From Gossypium raimondii (taxonomy: Eukaryota > Streptophyta > Magnoliopsida > Malvales > Malvaceae), in the NCBI RefSeq assembly GCF_025698545.1, contig NC_068569.1:7378001-7442000 (forward strand): 64,000 nt of DNA, read 5' to 3'. The position numbers and the translations under genes are program-made. The notes under the pieces are model-generated. The model ran no database searches. It saw only the letters and a list, made by a program, of their open reading frames with translations, and was not told the DNA's origin. Shown piece by piece: positions 21,859 through 33,969 of the stretch. How positions within the stretch are numbered: position 1 is the stretch's first letter; each line of letters starts with the position of its first letter.

Positions 21859-24299
21859 ATGTGCCTTATGTTAAATATTCATTATCTATTTTTTTAGTTA
21901 TAAAATTCATGTTTATTGGAAGTCTCAACCCTAGCTAATGTGAACAACCTAACTTTTTGCCTTGTGGATTATTACTATTTTAAATTAATTAATTTTTATT
22001 TTTTATTAATTTAAAATAAGAATAATTATTGATGCAAAAAGGAATAATTTTATCCCATTATCCTTTTTTTAAATAACAAAATATTATGTCATCTATCTTC
22101 AATATATTTTTATTTTACAAATAGTGTCAGTTTCTTCACTATTTTCATAAACTCTTTAAAGTTTATCTATTTGAAGAAATTTATGAGAGAGTTCTTATAG
22201 TTTAAATTTATTTATATATTATTGATATATAATATTATATATTATATGAAAGAGCCAATTTCCTCACTATTTTCATAAGCTCTTTAGAGTTTTTCATTTG
22301 ATTTCATTTGAAAAATTCATTAAGTATAGGGACTTTTAATACGATGCAAGAAAATTCAAATGTTTTCAATTTTAATACCAAAAATATCATAAGTCTCCAG
22401 TAGTTATGTAGTTTATAACGCCAAAAAGTTTATATATTTAAAAAATCAAAACAAGATATTCATGTTGCTAGAGAGGTATAAATACACAATTTTGATGTAG
22501 AAAAATCATTTTGGATAAAAAATTCAACTTTTTATTTTACATAAAAGATTTTTAAAAATAATTCAATTTTCTTTTATAAGTTGATGTCATTTTAGTTTAA
22601 TGAGTTATTTTCAACTTTAACGATTAGACTTCTAAAGTCAATTATGTTGTTTAAACATATCAAAACCTTTAGATTTAAAATATATTTTTATAAAAAATAA
22701 AAAGAAAATATCATTACATCTTATTATTGCATGCAATTAATTATTTTGCGATTTATCCTTGTGATTTTAGTTTTAAAATTTAATTATAATTCAATGCATT
22801 ATGTTTAAAGTAGTTTATTATTTAAAACTTTTTTTCTTTTGTTATTGGGAAGGAAGTTATATTTTTAGAAATGGAACCCACTTTAAATATAATTAAAAAT
22901 AGAGTATTTTGAAACTCATATAACTATCTCAAAATTAAAAACTTCTTTTATATAATATATATGATGATGATGGCGACGACACGTGAATAGTTCTTTACTT
23001 GACACATCAACATTTTATGTATTAAATCAATATAAACCCCATAATTTAAACAAAAATTATTGTTTTGTGAATAAATGTTATAAACTTTTCTTAATTAGTA
23101 ACCGGAATTAAAACCATATAAAATCCATTGATAATTTTACGATATTATTTTTAAAAAGAACTGCACGAAATAAAATACTAAAGAACATAGAAAAAATGAT
23201 AATATAATTTTGAAGTACATATTTTTAAGTATAAAATGCAATGCACGTTTTTAATTTATAAAATTGTAATACAAATTTTTAATAATAAAATGCAATACAA
23301 ATTTTTAATTATAAAATGTAACCCATAATTTTAAACATTAAATAAATTTAAATATTTAAAAACTATTTAAAATGTTGAATCTTTTAATTTTAAAATAGGT
23401 TAATGTTCAATAAATAATAATTAAATTATGTCTTTTTATTTATGTTTAATGTTTAATTTTAGGTTTCAATTAGTATTAAAATTAAAATATGTTTGAATAA
23501 AATTAATATATATAATTTATCTATTCTTAAATTATACAATTATTATTTATCTTTTAATTTTCGATATATTAAAACTATCTACTCAATTTGTAGCAAATAA
23601 ATATAAATTAAGCTAATACCTTTAACAAGTCTGCACGGATAAAAAATAATTAATTGATAATTATGTATCTATAAATGACTAAATCGGTGGTTTTATAGAT
23701 TAATTTTTACAATTTTATAATTTATGTCCAATTCTGACAAAGCTTTAAATTTTCATTTTTCGGATAAAATTCAAGACTAAACCTTTTCTATTATGGCTTC
23801 AAGCCGCTGTGTTTGATGGCTTGGGCGGTTGGGCCATTCTCCAACAACTGGACGTGCAAAGGTTCATCGTATCATTCTATTTTGTCTTAATTTTTGACTA
23901 ATTATTTTACTGCATACTTTATTTTTTAAAGTTAATTCAAATATTAAATAAAATAATTAATTCACGCATTTATTATTTATACGAACTAATATCCTAACAT
24001 GAGTAAAGTAGTAAATCAAAATCTCATTTGTTTTACCTCAAATTGTCTATGTGTGATTTTGTTTGCACTTATATCATTTAACAAATGAGGAAACAGAAAA
24101 GGATGCATTTTCTTCAAAATTTCATGATAGGAATAAAATAGATACGTAATATTGACAATTTGATACTTTTGATGCTGACATTTTAATTTCCTTTCTGCCT
24201 ACGCTTTCCAACTTTGGGAATAATTGATGAAATATCTTTTATTTTATTTTTATGATTATATATGACCAAATTAACTCCAAAAATTGTCTAACAATATTA
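21859..24299. other. AT-rich intergenic DNA
   Basis: Mostly A/T with poor complexity. Direct near-repeats 'ataaaatgcaatacaaatttttaat' occur in tandem around 23220-23330. A GC-richer island at about 23793-23870 has no clear identity. No gene can be supported. Confidence 0.45.
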
Positions 24300-24715
24300 T
24301 CAAATAGGTCCCTGAATTTGTTTATTTGTACTTAGTTGATCCTTAATTTTTTTTTCTTTTTGGATTTAGTTGGTTTTTAAACTTGTATTTCCTCAACTAG
24401 GTTGATCTCTCTACACTAGCACCGTTAGTTTATGCTGACATGGCATTTCTAATCAATCTGGAGGTGCCATGTGGTATCCTCTTAGAATGCCACATGGCAA
24501 ACAAACTTTATATTTATATTTTTTATTTTATGTTTGCCACGTGGCACACTAAACTGGCTAGCAGTACCACATTAATACAAGTAGCAGTGTTAGTCCGGAG
24601 GTACAAACTTAGTTGACGGAATACAAGTTCAGGGATCAATTAGATTCAAAAAAGAAATTAAAGACCAACTAGCTACAAATAGACAAGAACAAAGGCCAAT
24701 TTCTATATTAACCCT
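24300..24715. mobile_element. MITE-like element with about 140-base inverted arms
   Basis: The left arm (24300 to about 24470) and the reverse complement of the right arm (about 24530-24715) match imperfectly, sharing the pattern ccctgaa.ttgt, agttgatcc, ttgtatt.cctcaacta. Near the centre TGCCACATGGCA and GCCACGTGGCA form short palindromes. It has no coding capacity. The edges are approximate because no target duplication could be fixed. Confidence 0.55.
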
Positions 24716-27246
24716 AAATAGAAATATTTCGAAATTTTTTTAAAAGATAACGCGTAGAGAGGGTTTTTTTTCCCTCGTAACCACAGCTGGCCATTACTTA
24801 ATTCAAATTTTTGGATGGAATCAATAAATCCAAAATATTGGGTGAGTTTGGATGTGACCTAAAATTGATAAAATGAGAATAAGAGGCTGAAAAGGAAAAA
24901 TACGATAATGTCCCGTACTTAGGAGACCAATGGTCTAATTACAATTATACTACATAAATCCGCATTACTATAGTGTACAAAATAGAATTCCAATTTTAAT
25001 CAACACATATGCACACTTATGTTCAAAATTAATTATTATAATATACAAACATGGTTAATAACTAAAATATAAAATAAATTTAAATTTGATCTATATTGAA
25101 ACATAGTTCATAATAAAATTTATATAAAAGATAAATTTTAATTAATGAAAACTAATACACAAAATTTCCCACCCTAATGTACATATTATTGTTTATATAA
25201 AGTCCTAAAGTAAAATTTACAGTACATGAGAATGTAGATCTTTTTTTTCCTTCTTTTCGGTGTGAAGTTGATGTTTTTCAGTTTTCGTGCTAAATAATGC
25301 TTCCACAAGTTGAAGGCAAATCAACATCGGGAAATTAATATAAAAATGGTATATTTTTAATGACTTTAAAGATGATATTATTAAGAAAGGTAATTAGAAA
25401 CTCGAATATGAACTATAAAATAAAAATGAACAAGAGAATTTTACAAACTATAAATCAGCTGCATTCAACCTACCAAAACGTATATAATAAATAATATATA
25501 TTTTAAATTACATAAATAGATATTATATTAAAAGGTATAAATCAGTGTTTAGTGATATTGATAAAAGAAAACAATTGATATACCATTATTTTAATTTAGG
25601 AAAACAATTGAAATTTCTTCGACTTTTTCTTATTTTACTCATTATTAATGTAAGACTCGTATACTAACGAAGCATCCAATATAATCCCATAATATACGAG
25701 ATACTGGGGTATTTGTTTCTTTGATTTATTAATTGAATTTCATGGTCCAGTAAATGAAATTGAAACTTTCAAAATTAATTGGCATTTTATTAGTGAAAAC
25801 AAAACCTCTGCCTTGGAGTCATTCAAAACAAAATACTTATCAATTCTATCTTCTAGACCTTTACCCAGAAAAGAACAAGATGAATATAATTAAATAAATG
25901 GCTTTCATTTTCATTGCAACTCATCAAGAATTAGTAATAGAAGACAGGTAAATTCGAAAGAAGGAAACAAAAAAAAAAAAGGTGGATGAACGAGCAATGC
26001 GGTATGACTGAGTGATGAATCTCGTGTAAGACCTTTCAATTGGTCGGTAGCTGATAGCTGTTTGTAGTTATTGATTTAACTAATTGATTCTATTAATTGT
26101 TTATGTAAAAATATTTGATAAAATTTAGGTAATAACTGATATGTATAAAATGATAAATAAAAGTATGACACATTTTATTGTTAAGTATTTATTTATTTAT
26201 ATTACTTTAGTTTTTATTGGGTGAAATTATTGAAATAAAACATTATTATCAAGGAATTAAAACATCTATAATGGAAATTAATTAGTGAATGTTTTAAAAT
26301 TTTAAATAAACAAATTTATTAAGTTCCTTATTTGCAAATATTAACATTGTTGAAATGGATAAATATTAATAGTGTATCAATATAATTGTAAACTATATAG
26401 TTTGTGATAATTATGTCATGTTCTTAAAATGTAAATTAGTGATAATTATATCATATTTCAATTAATATAAAGTTGCATAAGAAATCATATTACATAAGTA
26501 AATTAGAAATAAATTAAGAGTATATAAATATTCAATAATAAATGGGCTCAATTGAAAATTTGTGTGGCAAGGTTGATTTTTATAGATTCAGAGTGAAATT
26601 TTTTTTTAAAAAGGTGATGAGGAAAATTACCATTCCATATAGCTTATTCCTAATTAGCTGATGAAGAAAGTTACCAATTCCGAACTTCAATCAGAATTCC
26701 AGTTAGATGCGAACAGGTTAGTCCTACGCGGGTTTCAGAGTTTGATAACTCCTTAAATTCGTAACTTCAAATAAATGAATAAGAAAAGTACCCTTTGTCC
26801 AGAGATCCGAAGATCTTGAGTCCCCTCAACTCTGGAAACTATTGGCTTATTCTACGATTCTCAACTACAAATATTTAAACGCAAGAATGGGTCATTATCA
26901 TCCTCTTAAACGCATCAAATTTCAGAATACAAGAAAAGCGAGCAATACAAAATCTAACATGTCATTTTCCACCGCGTCCAATGCTTAACTCATCGCCGCC
27001 TTCTCAGTTTCACCTTCTGATCCCCCCAGGTTGAAAACCGCCCTTGCAACCCTCATATCTTGGCACTTTCCTTCCTACAGCTCCCGCTCTATATTACCCC
27101 CCTAATATCCATATACTCTGTTCCCATCGTCACTTTTCTGCAAAAACAAACATCTTTGATTTCACTTTCCCTGTCTAATTTTGAACTCCATCCATTCATC
27201 TTTGTTTGGAAGAAGGGCTGGTTTGTATTGTACGCTAAGAAAAGGG
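24716..27246. other. AT-rich intergenic DNA and EXO70 promoter
   Basis: No gene is seen through about 26600. The last 300-500 bases become less AT-rich and pyrimidine-rich and form the promoter and 5' leader of the EXO70 gene. A TATA-like CTCTATATTA occurs near 27086. Confidence 0.45.
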
Positions 27247-29115
27247 ATGAAGGCCATCTTCTTCAAATCATCACCTTCTCCTACCAGGATGACTCCACCT
27301 GCTTCTCCACTTCACCTTACTTTTTCCGAGTCTTTAATGGAAGAAAACATCGAAGCTGCCGAATTAATCATCACCAAATGGGACTCCTCTTCCGACAACC
27401 ACTCCTCCTCTAGCAACGCTTCCCTTTTCTCCGATGACAACAGGGAAGAGGCGAAACAGTATTTGTCTTCCGTTAAGGGTCTGCAAAAAGCTATGCAGTA
27501 CTTGGTTTCACACCAAGCAAGTTCCGAAATGCTTGTCCGAGCTCAAGCACTTATGCAAACCGCCATGAAACGGCTCGAGAAGGAGTTTTACCAGATTTTT
27601 AAGTCTTTCCGGTTTTATCTTGACCCAGAATCCTTTTCTGCTCACTCGTCATCCTCTAGACCATCGGCTTCCAGGTCCAGTTTTTCAGACTTGGAAGAAG
27701 ATGAGTCTGAGAACGAGTCAAGGGACGAGAATGACTCAATCCCAGAAGCCCAGAGAGTGTCGTTAGCTGCAGTGGAGGATTTAAGAGCCATTGCAGAGGC
27801 CATGATAAAAGCTGGGTACGCCAAGGAATGTATCAAAATTTATAAAATTATTCGGAAATCGTTCGTCGATGAAGCTCTTCACGGTCTCGGAGTTGACAGG
27901 ACGTTGAACTTACAGAAAGTTCAGAAGATGGATTGGGAAGTTTTGGAGGTTAAAATCAGGAATTGGTTACATGCTGTTAAAGTGGCTGTTAAAACGCTGT
28001 TTCCCGGAGAGAGAATCCTCAGCGATCAAGTGTTTTCCATTTCCACTGCTATGGGGGAATCTTGTTTCGCAGAAATTTCGAAAGAAGGAGCATTAGCTCT
28101 GTTTGAGTTCCCGGAAAATGTAGCCAAGTGCAAGAAAACACCAGAGAAAATGTTCCGTTTCTTGGATTTATATGAAGCGGTTTCCAATCTTTGGCCCGAG
28201 GTTGAATCAATGTTCAACTCCGAATCAACCTCAACCCTACGATCAACCGCCGTAAACTCCTTAATCAAGCTCGGAGACGCCGTTAGAACCATGTTAACGA
28301 GCTTCGAAACGGCAATTCAAAAGGATCCATCCAAATCTACGGTTCCCGGCGGGGGGATCCACCCTCTGACACGCTACGTCATGAATTACATCTCTTTCCT
28401 AGCCGATTACACCGAGGTTCTTTCCGACATCGTCGCAGATTGGCCGTTAACGATTCCATCACCTTTACCAGAGCCATTCTTCGGCAGCCCCGACAACGAG
28501 GAGAGCATTTCATCGCCGGTTTCAGTCCGGTTAGCTTGGCTTATCCTCCTCATGCTTTGTAAACTCGACGGGAAAGCCGCGATGTACAAAGACGTCTCGC
28601 TTTCTTATTTGTTCTTAGCAAATAATCTCCAATACGTCGTCGGGAAAGTTCGACAATCGAACTTGAAGATTCTTCTCGGTGACGAATGGGTGACGAAGCA
28701 CGAACTAAAAGTGAAACAGTACTGTTCGAATTACGAGAGAATGGGATGGAGCAAAGTGCTTGCTTCACTGCCTGAAAATCCAACGGCTGAGATCCCAGTC
28801 GATCAAGTGAAAGACCATTTCAGAAATTTTAATTTGGCGTTTGAAGAAACCTATACGAAACAAACATCTTGGGTCGTACCCGACCCGGGACTCCGAGATG
28901 ATATCAAAATCTCGTTGGCGAGACGGATAGTACCGATCTACAAGGAGTTTTACGAGACGTACGGAGGAATGCACCTTAGGAAAGAAATGTGGGTTGAGTC
29001 ACTTGTCAGATATACCCCTGATGATTTGGGAAACTACTGGTCGGATCTGCTCAATGGAAGCGGAAGTTCAGGGAGCGTTTCGTCAAGTTCAAGCCGCGGT
29101 GGCCGGAGTGGTTGA
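27247..29115 (+). CDS. Exocyst subunit EXO70 family protein (H-type)
   Basis: EXO70 tethers secretory vesicles to the plasma membrane through membrane phosphoinositides; the plant H clade is linked to wall deposition, trichomes and defence. One uninterrupted exon encodes 622 residues. The ATG at 27247 (MKAIFFKSSPSPTRM) is chosen because the frame upstream opens only with TTG and the leader before it has no family match. SESLMEENIEAAELIITKWD (28-47) is the conserved N-terminal block. An acidic, Ser-rich linker spans about 130-165. The Exo70 core runs from about 240 to 600 with HPLTRYVMNY at 372-381, LKILLGDEWV at 473-482 and the basic C-terminal part RRIVPIYKEFYETYGG. A Ser/Gly-rich tail (604-622) ends the protein. 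Lack of introns is normal for this clade. Assignment to H rather than another clade is by memory. Confidence 0.93.
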   Translation: MKAIFFKSSPSPTRMTPPASPLHLTFSESLMEENIEAAELIITKWDSSSDNHSSSSNASLFSDDNREEAKQYLSSVKGLQKAMQYLVSHQASSEMLVRAQALMQTAMKRLEKEFYQIFKSFRFYLDPESFSAHSSSSRPSASRSSFSDLEEDESENESRDENDSIPEAQRVSLAAVEDLRAIAEAMIKAGYAKECIKIYKIIRKSFVDEALHGLGVDRTLNLQKVQKMDWEVLEVKIRNWLHAVKVAVKTLFPGERILSDQVFSISTAMGESCFAEISKEGALALFEFPENVAKCKKTPEKMFRFLDLYEAVSNLWPEVESMFNSESTSTLRSTAVNSLIKLGDAVRTMLTSFETAIQKDPSKSTVPGGGIHPLTRYVMNYISFLADYTEVLSDIVADWPLTIPSPLPEPFFGSPDNEESISSPVSVRLAWLILLMLCKLDGKAAMYKDVSLSYLFLANNLQYVVGKVRQSNLKILLGDEWVTKHELKVKQYCSNYERMGWSKVLASLPENPTAEIPVDQVKDHFRNFNLAFEETYTKQTSWVVPDPGLRDDIKISLARRIVPIYKEFYETYGGMHLRKEMWVESLVRYTPDDLGNYWSDLLNGSGSSGSVSSSSSRGGRSG

Positions 29116-29939
29116 ACCGATCCTATTTGGGCGTGGAAAGAATCGCCGGCCACATTGGCATATAGAGGCTCCTGGATTTTTGTGGATAATATGAGGACAG
29201 ACAAGCTTTGTATTGAATCCGATTGACACGTGTATATAGAAAATATAAATCTAATACAGCCGATTTTATATTTATTTTTATGCGCTTGGTTTTTGTGATG
29301 TGGGGTAGATCCAATTCCAAGGGGCTATATGGCTTTGGATTGAAGGAAAAGAGAATGAGTAAATGGATTTATAAAATATAGATGTTAAATGAAACTTCAA
29401 ATAAATGATTCTATGTAATCATTCTGAATCATTTCCAATATGATTGATTGAGCTTACTTTCTTTTCTTTTTTATGTAAATGTTGGTTAAATATTTTTAAT
29501 TTAAATGTTTTGGGAAATACATTCTAATTTATTTGTGATGATTCATTAGTATATATACACAAACTATGTTTTGGGTAAAAGCTAAAACGAGTCACGTGCT
29601 TGTTGCTTTGCTTTGGGGGATGGGTGTAAGAGCTTGCACGAAGCTTATAGATTAATTTTATGCAAAACATTGGATTTGGCAAAATTATACAATTTTTTTA
29701 AGGAAAATTATATATACTTGGTTTATATACATTTCTGTCCCACCGACCAAATTGACAATTCTTGAGGTCTTTTATTCTTGAAGACTAAGCTTGATTATTT
29801 AAATAATAGGCTCAGTTATTATTGCTAGTATGATTTTAATTTAATTATTTATTTTTTAATTAAATTATAGAATAAAAATTTAAAAATTATAATATATTTA
29901 AAGTTTTTATACTCAAAAATAATTATAATAACATTAAAA
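29116..29939. other. EXO70 3' flank and intergenic DNA
   Basis: The 3' untranslated region of EXO70 followed by AT-rich DNA. No other gene is seen. Confidence 0.5.
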
Positions 29940-30075
29940 GCAAGAAGCATGAGTGAAGTGAGAAAAAGTGCCACATAGCTTCAATGGAATCCTTATCAAT
30001 AATAGACCAAGCAACTTTGAAGAAGAAAGATGTATATTCATCAAGATCATGAGTCTTCTCATTTGTGAATATCCT
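29940..30075 (-). pseudogene. LINE reverse-transcriptase fragment, inverted
   Basis: On the minus strand the sequence reads TNEKTHDLDEYTSFFFKVAW followed by SIIDKDSIEAMWHFF. This resembles the 'SPGPDGYTSFFFK.AW' start of plant L1-type reverse transcriptase. It lies next to a later part of the same kind of gene in the opposite direction, as in LINE insertions with an inverted 5' end. Confidence 0.55.
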
Positions 30076-30445
30076 CTCCAAGATTCTTGATGTTATTGTG
30101 GCAAAAGGAATTTTTTAATTTTCATCCTAAATGTCATAGGATTGGGATGATTTGTTTATGTTTTGCAAATTATTTATTGACTTTTTGTAAGGGAACTTTG
30201 GATTTTATCATTGCAGTTCAAAGTGTGTTATCACAATTCTATTTGCTTTATGGTTTGAAGTTGAATGCAACAAACAGTGAATTGTTTGTCACTAGTATTC
30301 AGCCCATAGAGTCAGAACATATTAGAGAATCTCTGGGTTTAAGTTAGGGAGGTTGCCTATTAGATATTTGGGGGTCCCTTTAGTGACTATGAAGTTAACT
30401 GAAAAAGATTGTCGACTAGTTATTGCAAAGATTAGACATGAATTT
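30076..30445 (+). pseudogene. LINE reverse-transcriptase fragment
   Basis: The plus frame contains NFHPKCHRIGMICLCFANYL, the position of the catalytic F/YADD motif, here decayed to FANY. DFIIAVQSVLSQFYLLYGLK and LPIRYLGVPLVTMKL follow in another frame after a stop. The order and spacing match plant L1-type reverse transcriptase. Changed catalytic residues, stops and a frameshift make it dead. Confidence 0.75.
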
Positions 30446-30760
30446 AAAATTTGACATTTGAGTTTGAATTCGAGTCTTAACTCTACATTTGACCTTTTTT
30501 AACTTTGTATAGTAATTAAATTGAAACTTAATCATTACAAATGAATAGTTGCGAGTCTGGTTGATGATTAAACTGGTTGAATGCTATGTTATGTTTCAAA
30601 TTTCATGATTACAAAATGGATTATCCCGAGTTACTTCGTCAACGTAATGTGACATTACATACTCGAATTTGGTGACCGAGTAGAGTGTGAGATGTTACAT
30701 TACATCATTAAAGATGCAGATTTTTGGCAATTTGAATGCAGAAGTAAGATAAGTTGGTAT

Positions 30761-30950
30761 TGTTAAGCTATAATACTTGATGTATATTCATTTCATTATC
30801 TTGAGCACAAACGCTCCTCATGTATTTATAAACAGCCAGTCTATTATTAGAAGTTAATAATTTACTTAACTACCTTAAATAGACTTCAACTAACCTGAAC
30901 CAATCAGCCAACTATTTAACTAATTAACTGTCTTAGCAGTTACTCTAACA
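30761..30950 (-). repeat. Copia 3' LTR
   Basis: 190 bases, TG...CA ends, paired with 32942-33131. The adjoining internal sequence on the minus strand is AATCAAGAGAA, a weak polypurine tract. Confidence 0.9.
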
Positions 30951-31015
30951 TTCTCTTGATTTTATTTGAATGTTTAAACTTGACAGCCAACATCATCAAC
31001 AGCACTGGAACGAAC

Positions 31016-31465
31016 TTACAAGTCTTGTCTAAATGTAGTAAATTGTTTTGGTGGAACAAGCTTTGTGAAGACATCAGTAACTTGTTTTGCAGACGGAACA
31101 AAGTTGACCTGCAATGCAACATCAAAGACTTTCTCACGAACAAAATGATGATCAATCTCTACATGTTTCATTCTAGTATGATGTGTGAGATTAGCAGCCA
31201 TGGTGACTGTAGAAGCATTATCACACCAGATCACTGGTATCTGACAAGGTGACAGACCAATTTCATCTAACAACTGCTTTACCCATAGCAACTCCGATAC
31301 ACAATTAGCTAGGTTACGATATTCTGCCTCAGATGAGGACCTGGACACTACGGCTTGCTTCTTGGAGCACCATGCAATCGGGTTAGATCCTAGATAAACA
31401 ACATACCCTGTGGTAGAGCGTCGATCTTCAACAGAAGCAGCCCAATCAGCATCAGAGTAACACAC
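31016..31465 (-). pseudogene. Copia RNase H domain
   Basis: The open frame of 149 residues contains YSDADWAASVEDRRSTTGY, SSSEAEYRNLANCVSELLW, CDNASTVTMAAN and HVEIDHHFVREKV. These are the standard copia-type RNase H blocks with the catalytic D, E and D residues present. It is separated from the reverse transcriptase frame by a short gap and frameshift, so the polyprotein is broken. Confidence 0.85.
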
Positions 31466-31477
31466 CAGCTCAAACAG

Positions 31478-32083
31478 TCATTTTGAGAAGAACAAACTAT
31501 GGTCCATAGTCCCTATGAGGTACTTCAACACTAGCTTAACAGCTTTCCAACGAGTATTACTAGGTGAGTTCATAAACTCACTGAGTTTGTTAACACAAAA
31601 TGCTAAGTCAGGATATGTAACACATAGATTCTGAAGCATGCCAACAACACTCCGATACAGATGACCATCAACAAATGATGGACTACCATTTGACGCAACT
31701 AGTTTGGGAGTGCTGACCATGGGTGTAGGCGTGGGTGTTGCTCTTGTCATCCCTATTTTGTGAAGTATCTCTAGAACATATTTCTTTTGACCAAGCAAAA
31801 GTCCCTTAGACATGTGTTGTACGTCAATGCCCAAGAAAAAATTAAGTCTACCCATGTATTTAAGAGTAAACTTATCATGAAGTTGTTGGATCACTTTGTC
31901 TACATCTGAAATTGAGCTACCTATGACAACTATGTCATCCACATAAGCCATAAGAAGCAGTAGTTGCCTGGAGGAGGTTCGAATAAATAATGAAAGATTA
32001 ACTTTCGACGCACGAAACCCTAAGTGATTCATTAGATACTGTTTTACTTTTTGAAACCATACACGAAATACTGTCATCCACAT
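31478..32083 (-). pseudogene. Copia reverse transcriptase, N-terminally truncated
   Basis: The frame of about 200 residues includes LLLMAYVDDIVVIGSS, with the catalytic YVDD box, then LKYMGRLNFFLGIDV and YVLEILHKIGM. The fingers region before YVDD is largely missing because the internal deletion begins just upstream, near 32090. Confidence 0.85.
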
Positions 32084-32266
32084 AAGCCATCGTCTTCAAG
32101 CAGTTGAGGAGGGACGATAGACTAGTGCAGAAATACTGTCAACCGCAGAAGTTGAAGACTAATGAGACACCAAATTAGCTGAACTAGAAGTCTCAAGTAC
32201 TGTAATATGTTGTCGTACTTCAGCATCAAGGAGTATAGTAGTTACACCCTGCACATTGTAAGGCAC

Positions 32267-32449
32267 CTATCTGGTAGTGATAATTGTAATAACCGACTCA
32301 TACTCAGGTGACAACCTATTAAGAATGGCAGTAACATGTTCATGCTCACTAATAACCTCCCAAAAACTAGCAAGATTATCACAATACCCTTTGATTTTCA
32401 TTAAAAAATCTTTTATAGAAAGATCACCCTTACGCTGAGAATAGAGCAC
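32267..32449 (-). pseudogene. Copia gag fragment
   Basis: SIKDFLMKIKGYCDNLA and AILNRLSPEYESVITIITTR match the retrotransposon gag region of copia elements. Gag sequence continues degenerately to about 32900, with frame breaks. No zinc knuckle is visible. Confidence 0.75.
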
Positions 32450-32941
32450 CTATCTGTAAAACATCAATCGAGATATGGTTTTACTGCCATACAAAGTAAT
32501 AATAGCATTCCAGATTTGAGCACTAGTATCCAGCCCAATAAGAGTGGTAGAACGACCGTACTTACAGATGAGAGAAGCCATTAGGCCAGAGCACTATCTT
32601 GCTGTTCGAAGCGAGCAAACTCAAGATTCTCCTGCAAAACTCCATTGTCATCCGTAACCTATCGAGGAGGAGGCATAGTGCGAGAGTCAAGAAAATGTTG
32701 AAGCTTATATGTTTTGATTGCTAAAAGAACTTGTTGACACCACAACAAGTAATTATTGTCATCAAGCAAAACACTGATTCCCTTGGTCGAAAAGAATCAA
32801 CTGTCTACGACTCTATCAGAAAAATTCGAAGCCATCACTAGCGTAGTAGACTGTACAACAGACGGACTGGAAGGTAGAGCCATGAAGATCACAGAAGCTC
32901 AAGAAACTATCCCAGGAAAAAGAATGGAACAATTGATACCA

Positions 32942-33131
32942 TGTTAAGCTATAGAACTTGATGTATATTCATTTCATTATCTTGAACACAAACGCTCCTC
33001 ATGTATTTATACACAGCCAGTCTATTATTAGAAGCTAGTAACGTACTTAACTACCTCAAACAGACTTCAACTAACCTGAACCAATCAACCAACTATCTAA
33101 CTAATTAACTGTTTTAGCAGTTACTCTAACA
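32942..33131 (-). repeat. Copia 5' LTR
   Basis: 190 bases, the partner of 30761-30950. The primer-binding site lies just inside it at about 32931-32941 on the minus strand. Confidence 0.9.
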
Positions 33132-33697
33132 GGTATTTGAGGAAGCTTTTCAAGATGAGAGCTGAAGCAACTCAATTTAAAAACATGTTTTCTAATCCAA
33201 ATAAGGCTTCAGTAAGTAAAATTTGGAATAAGGCTAGAGAGAAAAGGTGCAAAGTACAATGGCATAAACTGATTTGGTTCTCATTACATATCCCAAAACA
33301 TGCAGCTGTTACCTGGATAGTCATTTTAGAAAGAATTCAAACAAAAGTCAAGCTTTTTCAGTTGGGTAATTATCAATGATAGACAATGCAAGTTATGTAA
33401 TAGTGAGTTAGAGACCAGGAATAATATTTTATTTGAATGCTCATGTTCAAGAAGCAAATGGAAATCTATTCTTGGATTATGCATGATTGATAGAGAGATC
33501 ATGGATTGGCAAAGGGAATTACAGTAGGCTTATACAAAGCTTAAAGGGAAGGCTCACATTACAATTATATTGAGGACTGCTTGGAGTACGTATGTGTACT
33601 TGATTTGGGAAGAACATAACAGAAGTCAATTTAGGGGGTAACAAAGGAATGAGAGTGGAATCTTGTATTCTATAAAGGAATTTGTTGCAATTAAAAG
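33132..33697 (+). pseudogene. LINE 3' part with zf-RVT domain
   Basis: Directly after the copia element the frame reads LRKLFKMRAEATQFKN, then VSKIWNKAREKRCKVQWHKL, IPKHAAVTWIVI and, after a frameshift, RQCKLCNSELETRNNILFEC. This is the zinc-binding zf-RVT region that ends plant LINE ORF2. Removing the copia element and one GGTAT joins it in frame with DADFWQFECRSKISWY at 30712-30760. Stops and frameshifts show it is inactive. Confidence 0.75.
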
Positions 33698-33969
33698 TGA
33701 TCATGGGCAGGGTCGGGCCGGGCCTAGACAAAATTCTATGCCCGTTTTCTAGGCCCAGCCCCAGCCCGACCCGAAATATGGGCTTAAAAATTTGTCCAAG
33801 CCCGACCCGAAAGAAAATTTCTAAGCCCGAGCCCGGCCCATATTAAATTTTACAACACCAAAAAAGTATATTTGTTTAAAAACTTTTTTTAGGCCTATAT
33901 TTTTATCCGAACCCTCCCATTTTTCGGGCAGGCCGTCGGGCCAGGCCGGGTAGCCCAACCCATGATCAC
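33698..33969. mobile_element. GC-rich inverted-repeat element inside the LINE
   Basis: The left end GTGATCATGGGCAGGGTCGG is matched imperfectly in reverse complement at the right end (CAACCCATGATCAC). Both arms carry strings of GGGC/GCCC. The element is strikingly GC-rich among AT-rich flanks and has no coding role. It resembles a dispersed plant repeat family of this kind, named from memory only. LINE 3' sequence resumes to its right. Confidence 0.6.

Larger units (their letters stand above)
30761..33131 (-). mobile_element. Short copia retrotransposon with both LTRs and target duplication
   Basis: Two 190-base LTRs (30761-30950 and 32942-33131) begin TGTTAAGCTA and end CTCTAACA. By hand count they differ at 13 positions. 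GGTAT at 30756-30760 is repeated at 33132-33136, a 5-bp target duplication. Inside, on the minus strand, the primer-binding site TGGTATCAAT next to the right LTR fits the 3' end of initiator tRNA-Met. A gag piece, reverse transcriptase and RNase H follow in copia order. At 2.4 kb it is about half a full element; protease, integrase and the first part of reverse transcriptase are missing. It sits inside a LINE reading frame. Confidence 0.92.

Noticed and set aside
23793-23870. GC-richer island with short frames on both strands
   Set aside because: Neither strand gives a frame with splice sites or a recognisable family, and in-frame stops lie close by.
27181-27246. Upstream extension of the EXO70 frame (22 extra codons)
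   Set aside because: The frame begins with TTG, not ATG, and the extra residues have no family match; the ATG at 27247 gives the expected N-terminus.
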